DNA of 64,000 nucleotides, taken from the NCBI RefSeq assembly GCF_900111255.1, contig NZ_FOGP01000005.1:62001-126000 (forward strand), in the 5' to 3' direction. The stretch's first letter is position 1, and every line of letters starts with the position of its first letter. The translations under genes and the position numbers were made by a program. This document shows positions 1 through 8,350 of the stretch, piece after piece. This DNA is from Parafannyhessea umbonata (GTDB lineage: Bacteria > Actinomycetota > Coriobacteriia > Coriobacteriales > Atopobiaceae). The notes under the pieces are model-generated. The model was not told the origin of the DNA, did no database searches, and saw only the letters and a program-made list of their open reading frames with translations.

Positions 1-42
1 GAGGACCTTAAGACGCAGGAAGCAAAGTATAGGGAGGTGTAG
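1..42 (+). CDS. 3' end of an upstream gene (partial)
   Basis: Frame 1 is open from the window edge and ends in TAG at 40-42, two bases before the ATG of the next gene. The last residues would read EDLKTQEAKYREV. The start of the next gene's ribosome binding site (agggaggtgt) lies inside these last codons, as is usual in a tight operon. Too little is visible to name the product. In related genomes an FtsK-type gene could sit here, but nothing in these 13 residues shows it. Confidence 0.4.
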   Translation, partial: EDLKTQEAKYREV

Positions 43-43
43 C

Positions 44-1606
44 ATGGCGCGTCCTCGCTTCAGCGAGATGCTCGTCGACAGAAGACGCGAGCTCGGCCTT
101 TCCATCAAGCAGGCGGCCAATGTGCTACGCCTGAGGGAGGACGTCCTCATGGCATTTGAGGACGGCGACTTCCAGATGATGCCCAAGTCAGGCTACGCCC
201 AGGGTATGCTCTCCTCCTACGCTCGCTACCTCGGCCTTAATCCGCGCATGGTGACGGCACAGTTCTCGGCTGACTTGGCCGATTGGGAGCACGGTGGGTC
301 GGGGCGCCAGATTGCCGGCCGCGGCGGCTCGCGTCGAGGGAGTGGGGGAGAAGGGCCTTCCTACGAACTTCCGGGCGAGGGCTCCGGGGACGGCCACTAC
401 GAAGGCAGTCGCGGGCTTCTTCCCACCTCGGGCGGCTATGCTGGAGACGTGTATGGCTACACGACCACGCGTGCGAGTGCGCGCGGACAGGGCTCGACGC
501 CTCTGGTCAGCAGCCGCTCGGCGGCACGTGGCGACATTATTCCGCGTCGCTATAGCGGAAGGGACATGTCCAACTATTCTTCCGGTCGCGACGGCGGTAG
601 GTCATCGCGCTACCGTCAGCAGGCCGATCGCTCCGGCTATGCTTCGCGCTACCGCGGATCCGAGGGCTATGCGGATCGCTCGTCTCGCGACCGCGTGAGC
701 GTCCGCCGCGTCAACCCGAGCGAGTACCGCGACGACCTCAGATATGACAATGCTCGTCCCTATGAGGCTGCCTCGACGCTCTCGGGCAGGCAGTCCTCTC
801 GCAACATCGCGCGCACTGACCGACCCAACGTCGCACGCCGTCGGCCGAGCGAGGACCCGCGTCGCTACAACCGCGCACGCAGGAACCCCAAGCCGCCACG
901 CGGCGGTGTCATGGGCGTGATTGAGGCGTTCTTCTCGGATAGCCGCCGTGCCATCGGCTTCGGACTGGTTGCCTGTGCGGTGATCTTGACTGTGGTCGTA
1001 ATCTCGTCCATCAACTCCTGCGTGAGCAAGGGGGCCAGCGGCTCGAAGACTGTTGAGGTCAGCTCCTCTTCGACCCAGACGCAGTCCCAGTCGAAGCCAA
1101 GTGACTCCAGTCCAGGCTCCTCGGATAGCAATTCCAAGGAAGAGGAGGAGGCCGCTGCCGAAGCCGTCGCTGCCAAGAACGAGAAGGATGAGCAAGACGC
1201 GAACACCGAGACCGACGTGGTCGTGAGCGTCGAAGACGGCGAGGTGTCCTGGGTAGAGATCGAGTGCGACGGGAAGAGCGAGGTGGCTGAGCAGATAACC
1301 GGTCCCTGGAAGAAGAGCTTCGTCGTTACCGACTCCATCACCGTGCAGGTGAGCAACACCTCCGCAGTGACGGTTAAGAAGAATGGCGAGACCCAGAAGT
1401 TCGACAACAAGACCTCCGGCATCGGTACCGTTACCATTGCGGGCACCAAGGTCGCTACCAAGTCCGACGGCGCATCTGATGGCTCGGATGCTTCCGTGAC
1501 CTCCAGTGGCGATTCATCCTCAACCTCTTCGAGCGGCTCGAAGAGCGCGACTGCAAGCTCGGCCAAGGGCTCGAAGAAGACCGGCTCGAGCTCCCAGAAG
1601 AACTAG
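44..1606 (+). CDS. RodZ-like HTH / single-pass membrane protein
   Basis: 520 residues. Residues 1-85 form an Xre/RodZ-type helix-turn-helix domain (FSEMLVDRRRELGLSIKQAA, then a YAQGMLSSYARYLGL stretch), as in the cytoplasmic MreB-binding domain of RodZ. A long Arg/Ser/Tyr/Gly-rich, probably disordered segment follows (about 90-295), then one transmembrane helix (303-325), a Ser/Glu-rich spacer and a beta-rich extracytoplasmic DUF4115-like region (about 395-470) with a Ser/Lys tail. The order HTH-TM-DUF4115 is that of RodZ, a cell-shape and septation factor. The cytoplasmic linker of about 210 residues is far longer than in E. coli RodZ, where the helix starts near residue 112. The start is fixed by agggaggtgtagc before the ATG. 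First complete gene of a run to cinA. Confidence 0.8.
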   Translation: MARPRFSEMLVDRRRELGLSIKQAANVLRLREDVLMAFEDGDFQMMPKSGYAQGMLSSYARYLGLNPRMVTAQFSADLADWEHGGSGRQIAGRGGSRRGSGGEGPSYELPGEGSGDGHYEGSRGLLPTSGGYAGDVYGYTTTRASARGQGSTPLVSSRSAARGDIIPRRYSGRDMSNYSSGRDGGRSSRYRQQADRSGYASRYRGSEGYADRSSRDRVSVRRVNPSEYRDDLRYDNARPYEAASTLSGRQSSRNIARTDRPNVARRRPSEDPRRYNRARRNPKPPRGGVMGVIEAFFSDSRRAIGFGLVACAVILTVVVISSINSCVSKGASGSKTVEVSSSSTQTQSQSKPSDSSPGSSDSNSKEEEEAAAEAVAAKNEKDEQDANTETDVVVSVEDGEVSWVEIECDGKSEVAEQITGPWKKSFVVTDSITVQVSNTSAVTVKKNGETQKFDNKTSGIGTVTIAGTKVATKSDGASDGSDASVTSSGDSSSTSSSGSKSATASSAKGSKKTGSSSQKN

Positions 1607-1619
1607 TGCGAGGGGAACC

Positions 1620-2117
1620 ATGGCAAAGGAATCCAGCTTTGACATTGTCTCTGTGGTTGATATCCAGGAAGTAGACAATGCCTACCATCAGGCTTCGCGT
1701 GAGCTGACGCAGCGCTATGACCTGAAGCAGACCGACTCGAGCATCGAGTTTTCGAAGAGAGACGCGACCTTCAAGGTCGTCGCCCCCTCGGAGTTCGTTG
1801 TGGGGCAGGTTGTGGACGTGCTCAACTCCAAGCTATCTAAGCGCCTGATTGATCTCACCGCGCTCAGGTGGGACGACACCTGCTCTTCCTCGGGCACCTT
1901 GGTCTACCGCTGCGCCCGCATTGTCCAGGGGATTGACAAGGAGACCGCAAAGAAGATCTCAAAGGACATTCGCGATCTCAAGCTAAAGTGCAGGGTGACC
2001 GTCGAGGGCGACAAGCTCCGCGTCTCGTCCGCTTCGCGCGACACGCTTCAGAAAGTCATTAGCTCGCTAAAGGAAAGGGACTATGGCCAGCCTCTCCAGT
2101 TCAACAACTACCGATAA
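1620..2117 (+). CDS. yajQ: YajQ/UPF0234 nucleotide-binding protein
   Basis: 165 residues from ATG 1620, which has gaggggaa upstream. The sequence MAKESSFDIVSVVDIQEVDN and the later block DIRDLKLKCRV are typical of the YajQ family, which has two ferredoxin-like RRM-type folds. Family members bind nucleic acids, and some bind cyclic-di-GMP; the cellular role is poorly defined. The length matches the family (about 163). The gene begins 13 bases after rodZ, and its last 35 bases overlap the start of rimO, so it is translated as part of the same message. An in-frame codon at 1506 is a possible earlier start but would lie inside rodZ and adds residues not found in the family. Confidence 0.9.
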   Translation: MAKESSFDIVSVVDIQEVDNAYHQASRELTQRYDLKQTDSSIEFSKRDATFKVVAPSEFVVGQVVDVLNSKLSKRLIDLTALRWDDTCSSSGTLVYRCARIVQGIDKETAKKISKDIRDLKLKCRVTVEGDKLRVSSASRDTLQKVISSLKERDYGQPLQFNNYR

Positions 2118-3444
2118 CCCCATTCTCTACTGCCTCTACGTCACGCTTGGCTGCGCCAAAAATGAGGTCGACACCGACCGCATGCGCGCGCTTCTTAACG
2201 AGGCGGGCTTCGGCGAGGCCCACGACGTAGACGAGGCCGACGTCGTTCTCATCAACACCTGCTCGTTCCTCGCCTCGGCGACCTCCGAGTCCATTGACGC
2301 CACGCTCGACCTTGCCGATGACGTCGCCCAGGGCGTGCGCAGGCGTCCCATCGTCATGTGCGGCTGCGTGCCCTCTCGCTACGGTGACCAGCTTGCCGGA
2401 CAGCTTCCCGAGGTCGCGGCCTTCGTCCGCGCTGACGAGGAGGATGGCATTGTTGAGGTTGTTCGTGGCGTCTTGGACATCGAGGGGCAGGGCAGTGAGG
2501 CCCTTGGCAATCGCGTTTTGAGGACCGTCGAAGGCGCGAGCGCCTTCGTGAAGATTTCCGACGGCTGCGATCGCTACTGTGCCTTCTGTGCGATTCCCTA
2601 CATTCGCGGGCGCTACCACTCGCGTCCTGCCGCCGAGATTCTCGACGAGGTTGCCGAGCTTATGAGGGGTGGCGTGCGCGAGGTTGTTCTCATCGGCCAG
2701 GACACTGGTATCTGGGGCAGTGACATGGGTGACGGTTACTCCCTTGCATGGCTCCTTCGCAGGGTCGGCGAGGTGGTGCGTCCCTACAACGGCTGGGTTC
2801 GCGTGCTGTACCTCCAGCCCGAGGGCATGACGGACGACCTTATCGCAGCGATTCGCGACACGCCTGAGGTCCTGAACTACATCGACATACCCGTTCAGCA
2901 CTGCGACGAGAAGATCCTCAAGTCGATGAACCGCTCCGGGTCTCTCGAACAGCTGCGTGCCGTCTTCGATAAGCTTCGCAGCGAGATTCCCGGCATGGTG
3001 CTCAGGACGACGGGTCTCGTCGGCTTCCCCGGCGAGACCGACGACCAGTTCGACGAGCTTCTTTCCTTCGTCACCGAGCAGGAGTTCGACTATACCTCGG
3101 TGTTTTCCTACTCGCAGGAGGACGGCACGGCCGCGGCCAAGATGGCCAATCAGGTGAGCGAGGACGTCAAGCTCGACCGCGCCCAGCAGCTTCTGGATGT
3201 CGCGGAGGAGATGGGCTTTGCTGCCACCGCAAAGCACGTGGGAGAGGAGGCCGATGTCATCATCGACGGCGTCGAGGAGACCGACGACGGCGTCGAGCTC
3301 ATCGGTCACACCTGGTTCCAGGCTCCCGACTGCGACGGCGCGGTCCACATCGCCGAGGGCGAGGCCTCCGTGGGTGACGTCGTTCGCGTCAAGCTGGTCG
3401 ATTCCTTCTGCTATGAGCTTGTTGGCGAGATCATTGGGGAGTAG
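2083..3444 (+). CDS. rimO: Ribosomal protein S12 methylthiotransferase RimO
   Basis: 453 residues. A radical-SAM methylthiotransferase that adds a methylthio group to the conserved aspartate of ribosomal protein S12. The N-terminal UPF0004 domain (about 14-140) holds TLGCAKNEVD, NTCSF and CGCVPSRY, whose cysteines bind the auxiliary 4Fe-4S cluster. The radical SAM centre has CDRYCAFCAIP (CX3CX2C) near residue 160, followed by IRGRYHSRP. A TRAM-like domain ends the protein (about 385-453). The TLGCAKN variant, rather than TFGCQMN, separates it from MiaB, which is encoded later in the window. ATG 2083 is preceded by aaaggaaaggg and lies inside the end of yajQ. Confidence 0.95.
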   Translation: MASLSSSTTTDNPILYCLYVTLGCAKNEVDTDRMRALLNEAGFGEAHDVDEADVVLINTCSFLASATSESIDATLDLADDVAQGVRRRPIVMCGCVPSRYGDQLAGQLPEVAAFVRADEEDGIVEVVRGVLDIEGQGSEALGNRVLRTVEGASAFVKISDGCDRYCAFCAIPYIRGRYHSRPAAEILDEVAELMRGGVREVVLIGQDTGIWGSDMGDGYSLAWLLRRVGEVVRPYNGWVRVLYLQPEGMTDDLIAAIRDTPEVLNYIDIPVQHCDEKILKSMNRSGSLEQLRAVFDKLRSEIPGMVLRTTGLVGFPGETDDQFDELLSFVTEQEFDYTSVFSYSQEDGTAAAKMANQVSEDVKLDRAQQLLDVAEEMGFAATAKHVGEEADVIIDGVEETDDGVELIGHTWFQAPDCDGAVHIAEGEASVGDVVRVKLVDSFCYELVGEIIGE

Positions 3445-3451
3445 TTAGTTC

Positions 3452-4048
3452 ATGAGTTCCAACAAATCTATCTGGACGCCTGCAAACGTTGTCACCAGCG
3501 TCCGCGTCATATTCGTTCCCGTCTGGCTTGCCGTGGCCGAGCTGTGCCCCGCCTCGGATGGCTCTTCGGTCTCGTTTGCCGCGCTCTTCTCGGCCGTTTT
3601 CTTTATCCTGCTCTCCCTTACGGACAAGCTCGACGGTTACCTTGCGCGCAGCAGGGGAGAGGTGACCACCTTCGGTAAGTTCTTGGACCCCATCGCCGAC
3701 AAGCTCGTTGTCATCGTCGCGCTTTGCTTCTTTTTGGAGAAGGGCATGACGTCTCCGTGGGTGCTGCTCGTCATCGTCTCGCGCGAGTTCCTTGTTTCTG
3801 GCCTGCGCATGGTCGTGGCTTCCGCGGGCACCGTCATCGCCGCGTCCAACCTCGGCAAGTGGAAGACTGCGACTACCATGGTCTCGCTTTCCGGTCTCAT
3901 GCTGCTACGCTCTCTTCCCGCCGGTGTCCTCGCGTCGGGTCTTTCCGTCATCTCGTACGTCCTGCTGCTCGCCGCCGTCGTCCTGACTGCCTGGAGCGGC
4001 ATTGATTACTTCGTAAAGAGCTGGGCTTTCATTACGGAGGGTGAGTAG
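3452..4048 (+). CDS. pgsA: CDP-diacylglycerol-glycerol-3-phosphate 3-phosphatidyltransferase
   Basis: 198 residues, an integral membrane enzyme making phosphatidylglycerol phosphate from CDP-diacylglycerol and glycerol-3-phosphate. The CDP-alcohol phosphotransferase signature D-G-x2-A-R-x8-G-x3-D-x3-D is complete from DGYLARSR through FGKFLDPIAD (about residues 62-85). About five hydrophobic helices follow the family pattern, and TPANVVTSVRVIFVPVW at the N terminus is typical of PgsA. It begins 7 bases after rimO. A second CDP-alcohol transferase lies at 28645-29382; this copy, beside cinA and recA, is the better candidate for the main PgsA. Confidence 0.9.
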   Translation: MSSNKSIWTPANVVTSVRVIFVPVWLAVAELCPASDGSSVSFAALFSAVFFILLSLTDKLDGYLARSRGEVTTFGKFLDPIADKLVVIVALCFFLEKGMTSPWVLLVIVSREFLVSGLRMVVASAGTVIAASNLGKWKTATTMVSLSGLMLLRSLPAGVLASGLSVISYVLLLAAVVLTAWSGIDYFVKSWAFITEGE

Positions 4049-4049
4049 C

Positions 4050-4571
4050 TTGTCGCTTTCCGACTCGGACATAGAGCTTCCTTCCGACGACGACCTCTCT
4101 CGCCTTGCGGAGGAGGTCGTTTTGCTTGGAGTATCCTCCGGCAGCCTTGTCGGCACCGCGGAGTCCTGCACCGGAGGGCTTGTCGCTGCGGCCCTCACCT
4201 CGGTCTCAGGCTCCTCGGCCACTGTTAGGGGTGGCGTCGTGAGCTATGCGATAGGGGTGAAGCACGACGTCCTCGGTGTCTCGAGCGACATTCTTGATAC
4301 GCCCGGCATCGGTGCGGTCTCCTCTGAGTGTGCCGAGGCCATGGCCGCTGGTGCGCGTCTTGTTCTCTCCTGCGACGTTGCCGTTTCGGTCACGGGGATT
4401 GCGGGACCGACAGGCGCCGAGCCGAATAAGCCGGTGGGGTCCGTTTGGTTCGGAATCGCATCTGTTGGGTCGACGAAGAGCGAGCTGCATCTTTTCTCCG
4501 GAAATCGCGACCAGGTGAGGCGCAAGGCGACCTTTGTCGCCCTCACAATGCTGAAAGACGCGCTTGCCTAG
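4050..4571 (+). CDS. CinA C-terminal domain protein (nicotinamide-nucleotide amidase)
   Basis: About 173 residues. Only the C-terminal CinA/PncC domain is present; the N-terminal MoaB-like domain of full CinA is absent. Visible motifs are GTAESCTGGLVAAALT, the core with the Ser/Cys region, and VAVSVTGIAGPTGAEPNKPVGSVWFG. The family hydrolyses nicotinamide mononucleotide to nicotinate mononucleotide in pyridine-nucleotide recycling, and cinA commonly precedes recA. The start needs care. GTG 4041 directly abuts the only ribosome binding site (ggagg, 4036-4040), which leaves no spacing. TTG 4050 has 8-9 bases of spacing and follows the pgsA stop, so it is chosen here. Confidence 0.85.
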   Translation: MSLSDSDIELPSDDDLSRLAEEVVLLGVSSGSLVGTAESCTGGLVAAALTSVSGSSATVRGGVVSYAIGVKHDVLGVSSDILDTPGIGAVSSECAEAMAAGARLVLSCDVAVSVTGIAGPTGAEPNKPVGSVWFGIASVGSTKSELHLFSGNRDQVRRKATFVALTMLKDALA

Positions 4572-4572
4572 T

Positions 4573-4602
4573 AGAAGCTGCGACTTTGTGCGCGCAGCTT
4601 CT
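4573..4602 (+). terminator. Hairpin after cinA
   Basis: A perfect 10-bp stem (AGAAGCTGCG / CGCAGCTTCT) with a 10-base loop begins one base after the cinA stop codon. No T-run follows, so it may be a 3'-end stabiliser or a weak terminator separating the rodZ-cinA run from the recA promoter. Confidence 0.5.
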
Positions 4603-4660
4603 AACCCCTCTCGCTGGGTCAGTTTCCCGCAAGTCCAATTTGCTTAACTGGAAGCATGGT

Positions 4661-4689
4661 TTGACACCGAACGGGTGTTCGACTACTAT
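4661..4689 (+). promoter_or_regulatory. recA promoter with SOS (LexA) box
   Basis: The -35 box TTGACA is at 4661-4666 and the -10 box TACTAT at 4684-4689, with a 17-base spacer. Inside the spacer, at 4668-4681, lies CGAACGGGTGTTCG, a palindrome with GAAC-N4-GTTC that fits 13 of 14 positions of the Gram-positive SOS consensus CGAACRNRYGTTYC. LexA bound here would block RNA polymerase. recA starts 30 bases downstream at 4719. Confidence 0.88.
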
Positions 4690-4718
4690 TTCGGTAGTCT
4701 TTCGAATTGGGAGTGATT

Positions 4719-5813
4719 ATGGCCAAGAGCAAGGGATCCGCACGCGCTGTGCACGAGAAGACCTACGGCGAAGAGCGCGACAAGATGATCGACGCCACCA
4801 CGTCCGAGATCGTCAAGAAGTTTGGCAAGGGCGCAATCATGAAGTACGGTGACGGCGGCGTAGACCTCGACATCGAAGCCATCCCTACCGGTTCTTTGGC
4901 CTTGGACGCCGCCCTGGGTATCGGTGGCGTTCCGCGTGGGCGCATCATCGAGATCTACGGCCCCGAGTCCTCGGGCAAGACGACGCTTTCACTCGAGATC
5001 CTCGCCGAGGCCCAGGCTATGGGCGGTGTCGTGGCTTTTATCGATGCCGAGCACGCGCTTGACCCCGGCTACGCCGCCCGCATCGGCGTCGACATCGACG
5101 AGGTCCTCATCTCTCAGCCCGATACCGGCGAGCAGGCACTCGAGATCTGTGACATGCTTGTTCGCTCCGGTGCCATCGACGTCGTGGTCGTTGACTCGGT
5201 CGCCGCGCTCGTCCCGCGCGCCGAGATCGAGGGTGAGATAGGCGACACCACCGTCGGCCTCCAGGCTCGCCTTATGAGCCAGGCGCTCCGCAAGCTTGCA
5301 GGCTCGCTCTCTAAGTCCAAGACGACCTGCATCTTCATCAACCAGCTCCGCGAGAAAATCGGCATCATGTTCGGCAACCCCGAGACGACGCCCGGTGGAC
5401 GTGCCCTCAAGTTCTTCTCTTCGGTTCGCATGGACATCCGCAGGATCGATTCGATCAAGAAAGACGGCGACGTCATCGGCAATAGGGTGAGGGTCAAGGT
5501 CGTCAAGAACAAGGTCGCTCCTCCCTTCAAGCAGGCCGAGTTCGACATCATGTACGGCACGGGTATCTCCAAGGAGGGCTCCATCCTGGACATGGCTGTC
5601 GACCTGGACGTCGTCAACAAGAGCGGCGCATGGTTCACCTACGAGACGGAGAGGCTTGGCCAGGGCAGGGAGGCTGCCAAGGCCTTTTTGGCCAGCAACC
5701 CCGACCTTCGCGAGGAGATCGACCACAAGGTACGGGTGGCGTGCGGCCTTGACTTTGGTGACGAGCCTGTCGGCGTTCCAGTTGCCCTCTCGGACACCGC
5801 TGAGGCGAAGTAG
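4719..5813 (+). CDS. recA: Recombinase RecA
   Basis: 364 residues. ATP-dependent strand exchange in homologous recombination, and co-protease for LexA self-cleavage. Visible are the Walker A motif GPESSGKTT (about 80-88), the [20 protein letters not shown] block, loop L2 [22 protein letters not shown], of which only the diagnostic core QLREKIG and ETTPGG is needed, and the C-terminal lid region. The length is typical (about 350). ATG 4719 follows ttgggagtgatt; a TTG twelve bases earlier would put the ribosome binding site inside the gene and is rejected. recX follows after 5 bases. Expression is predicted to be SOS-controlled through the box at 4668-4681. Confidence 0.97.
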   Translation: MAKSKGSARAVHEKTYGEERDKMIDATTSEIVKKFGKGAIMKYGDGGVDLDIEAIPTGSLALDAALGIGGVPRGRIIEIYGPESSGKTTLSLEILAEAQAMGGVVAFIDAEHALDPGYAARIGVDIDEVLISQPDTGEQALEICDMLVRSGAIDVVVVDSVAALVPRAEIEGEIGDTTVGLQARLMSQALRKLAGSLSKSKTTCIFINQLREKIGIMFGNPETTPGGRALKFFSSVRMDIRRIDSIKKDGDVIGNRVRVKVVKNKVAPPFKQAEFDIMYGTGISKEGSILDMAVDLDVVNKSGAWFTYETERLGQGREAAKAFLASNPDLREEIDHKVRVACGLDFGDEPVGVPVALSDTAEAK

Positions 5814-5818
5814 TCGCG

Positions 5819-6502
5819 ATGGGTTCATCTGGTTCGTTTGAGTGGAGCGTTTCCCTTCCTGGCTCCAAAGGCTCACGCTCCACTTTCTATAAGCCCAAGG
5901 CCTCCATCTGCGTTGATTCGGAGTCTTGTGGGCATGAGGAGCTCTTCGTGCCCGTTTCGGTCGCGAAGGTCCTCGCCCGTCACAGGAAGGACGGAGAGTC
6001 GCTTCCTGACTCACGTGCCGAGCTTATCTTTCAGTTGTCCTGGCTTGAGGAGACCGAATGCCGCAAGCGCGTAGAGGGCCTCATCAACCGCAGGGACTAC
6101 TCGACCTCCGAGCTTACTCTACGCCTCCAGCGCGACGGGTACCCATCCGACGTGGTCAAGTCTGTTGTGGAGAGGATGGTTGAGGTCGGCGTCCTGAACG
6201 ACTCGCGATATGCGGACGTCTTTATCAGGTCAAAGATCTCCTCCGGTTGGGGCGAGCTTCGGATTGAGCGTGAGCTTTCCCGAAGGGGCGTTGATGTTGA
6301 GACGCTCGAAGGCTGGCCTGACTCTTACTTCGACGCGACCAACGAGGCGGAGCGTGCTTACGAGCTTGCGTCTCGCAGGCGCTTCTCTGGAAGGGACCCT
6401 TACGCTAAGGCCGTTCGCTATTTGATTGGTCGCGGTTTCTCGTATTCCGTTGCATCTGATGTCGCCTCCCGCCTGAAGGACGAGGGTACGCTTCTCGGAT
6501 AA
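5819..6502 (+). CDS. recX: Regulatory protein RecX
   Basis: 227 residues, RecX family, an inhibitor that caps or destabilises RecA filaments. The C-terminal 160 residues show the repeated three-helix units of RecX: RRDYSTSELTLRLQRDGYP, then VLNDSRYADVFIRSK with GELRIERELSRRGV, then DPYAKAVRYLIGRGFSYSVA. The N-terminal 60 residues are less conserved. Position immediately after recA (5-base gap), without its own promoter, supports the call and implies co-induction in the SOS response. Confidence 0.9.
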   Translation: MGSSGSFEWSVSLPGSKGSRSTFYKPKASICVDSESCGHEELFVPVSVAKVLARHRKDGESLPDSRAELIFQLSWLEETECRKRVEGLINRRDYSTSELTLRLQRDGYPSDVVKSVVERMVEVGVLNDSRYADVFIRSKISSGWGELRIERELSRRGVDVETLEGWPDSYFDATNEAERAYELASRRRFSGRDPYAKAVRYLIGRGFSYSVASDVASRLKDEGTLLG

Positions 6503-6576
6503 TGCGTTTCTTGGTTCGTCTAGCACGATTCTTTCGTGTATTTGGTACGTTTGGCGACGCTACTCGCCGTGCATGT

Positions 6577-6605
6577 TTGACAGTTTTCGGTATTCAACCT
6601 AGGAT
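6577..6605 (+). promoter_or_regulatory. Candidate promoter for rny
   Basis: TTGACA at 6577-6582 and TAGGAT at 6600-6605 with a 17-base spacer, in a T-rich 282-base gap between recX and rny. The -35 is a perfect consensus. It leaves a leader of about 170 bases before the rny ATG, in which no known riboswitch was recognised. Confidence 0.6.
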
Positions 6606-6784
6606 TTAATCGTCATTTGAGTATTTCTCGTTTGTCGGGCTCGTCGACAGGCGTTGTTTATCTTTTTTATTCCAGACAATGCACCTCCTTGGGACGAGAT
6701 TCGCCTCAGATGGCGGGTTCCGCTGCGTATGCTGGCGGTTTCCTGAACAGACTTTATGCAATCTAATCATCTGAGGAGTGAACT

Positions 6785-8335
6785 ATGGAAATTGTCATCG
6801 GGCTTGTGTGCCTGGTCATCGGTGCAGTTGCCGCGTACTTCATCGCCACGAGCGGCAGCAACTCGAAGATCCAGGAGGCGAACCGCACCCTCGAGGACGC
6901 CAAGAGCGAGGCTGCCAAGATCGTTGATGCCGCCGAGAAGGATGCGGCTACGGCGAAGAAGTCCGCACTCGTCGAGGCGCGCGAGGAGATCCTCCAGCTC
7001 AAGAATCAGAGCGAGGCTGACGAGCGCAAGAGGCGCCAGGAGCTCCAGTCGATGGAGAATCGCATCATGCAGCGCGAGGAGTCCCTCGACCGTCGCAACG
7101 ACGCGCTCGATCGCAAGGAGCACCAGCTCTCCAGCCAGCAGGGCCAGATCGACCGCCGCCAGAACGAGGTCAACGACCTCTTCGCCCGTCAGACCTCCGA
7201 GCTCGAGCGTATCGCAGACCTCTCTCGCGACGACGCCCACCGCGAGCTTCTCGATCGCGTGCGAAACGAGGTCGTCCGGGACGAGGCCCAGATCATCAGG
7301 GACTCCGAGCAGAGGATCCGCGCTCAGGCCGACAAGACCGCGCGCGAGATCGTGAGCACTGCCATCCAGCGCTGCGCTGCCGACCAGGCCGGTGAGATTA
7401 CCGTCACGTCCGTCCACATTCCCTCCGATGACCTCAAGGGGCGCATCATCGGCCGCGAGGGGCGAAACATCCGCACCTTCGAGCAGGTCTCCGGTGTCTC
7501 GCTGGTCATCGACGATACTCCCGAGACGGTTGTCCTCTCGAGTTTCAATCCTGTCCGCAGGGAGACCGCCCGCGTTGCCCTCGAGAATCTCATCGCTGAC
7601 GGGCGCATCCACCCCGCGCGTATCGAAGAGATGTACAAGAAGGCTGAGAAGCTCGTCAACGAGCGCGTCCAGGAGGCTGGCGAGCAGGCTGCCTTCGATG
7701 CCGGCATCCACGACCTGCACCCCGAGCTCATCAAGACGCTTGGCGCACTGAGGTACCGCACCTCCTTTGGCCAGAATGTCCTTCAGCACTCCATTCAGGT
7801 CTCCGCTCTTTGCGGCATCATGGCATCCGAACTCGGTCTTGATGAGGCCATCGCCAAGCGAGCCGGCCTTCTCCATGACCTGGGCAAGGCCATTGACCAC
7901 GAGGTCGAGGGTCCCCATGCCGTCATCGGCGCCGACCTCTGCCGCCGCTACGGCGAGCGTCGCGAGATCGTTCACGCTGTCGAGGCACACCACGCCGACG
8001 TCGAGCCCGATACCGTCCTTGACGTCCTGGTCCAGGCTGCCGACGCCATTTCCGCTGCACGCCCCGGTGCACGTCGCGAGTCTGCCGAGAACTACATCAA
8101 GAGGCTTGAGAAGCTTGAGGAGATTTCCAATGCCCATGAGGGCGTTGAGCGCACCTACGCTATGCAGGCCGGTCGCGAGCTCCATGTCATGGTCCAGCCC
8201 GAGAAGATCTCCGACTCCGAGGCGACGGTCCTTGCCCACGACATCGCCAAACAGATCGAGGACGAGATGGAGTATCCCGGCCAGGTTCGCGTCGTGGTCA
8301 TCCGCGAGTCCCGTGCCGTCGACGTCGCGAAGTAG
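6785..8335 (+). CDS. rny: Ribonuclease Y
   Basis: 516 residues, the membrane-anchored endoribonuclease that starts mRNA turnover in many bacteria. In order: N-terminal transmembrane helix (about 2-21, VIGLVCLVIGAVAAYFIAT), a long charged coiled coil (about 30-200), a KH RNA-binding domain with GRIIGREGRNIRTFE (about 220-235), and a metal-dependent HD domain with LLHDLGKAIDHE (about 358-370). Length and domain order are those of RNase Y (about 520). The start is supported by ctgaggagtgaact. It heads a run with a GHKL ATPase, spoVS, miaB, miaA and hflX. Confidence 0.96.
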   Translation: MEIVIGLVCLVIGAVAAYFIATSGSNSKIQEANRTLEDAKSEAAKIVDAAEKDAATAKKSALVEAREEILQLKNQSEADERKRRQELQSMENRIMQREESLDRRNDALDRKEHQLSSQQGQIDRRQNEVNDLFARQTSELERIADLSRDDAHRELLDRVRNEVVRDEAQIIRDSEQRIRAQADKTAREIVSTAIQRCAADQAGEITVTSVHIPSDDLKGRIIGREGRNIRTFEQVSGVSLVIDDTPETVVLSSFNPVRRETARVALENLIADGRIHPARIEEMYKKAEKLVNERVQEAGEQAAFDAGIHDLHPELIKTLGALRYRTSFGQNVLQHSIQVSALCGIMASELGLDEAIAKRAGLLHDLGKAIDHEVEGPHAVIGADLCRRYGERREIVHAVEAHHADVEPDTVLDVLVQAADAISAARPGARRESAENYIKRLEKLEEISNAHEGVERTYAMQAGRELHVMVQPEKISDSEATVLAHDIAKQIEDEMEYPGQVRVVVIRESRAVDVAK

Positions 8336-8350
8336 CTTGGGCGCGTTCGT

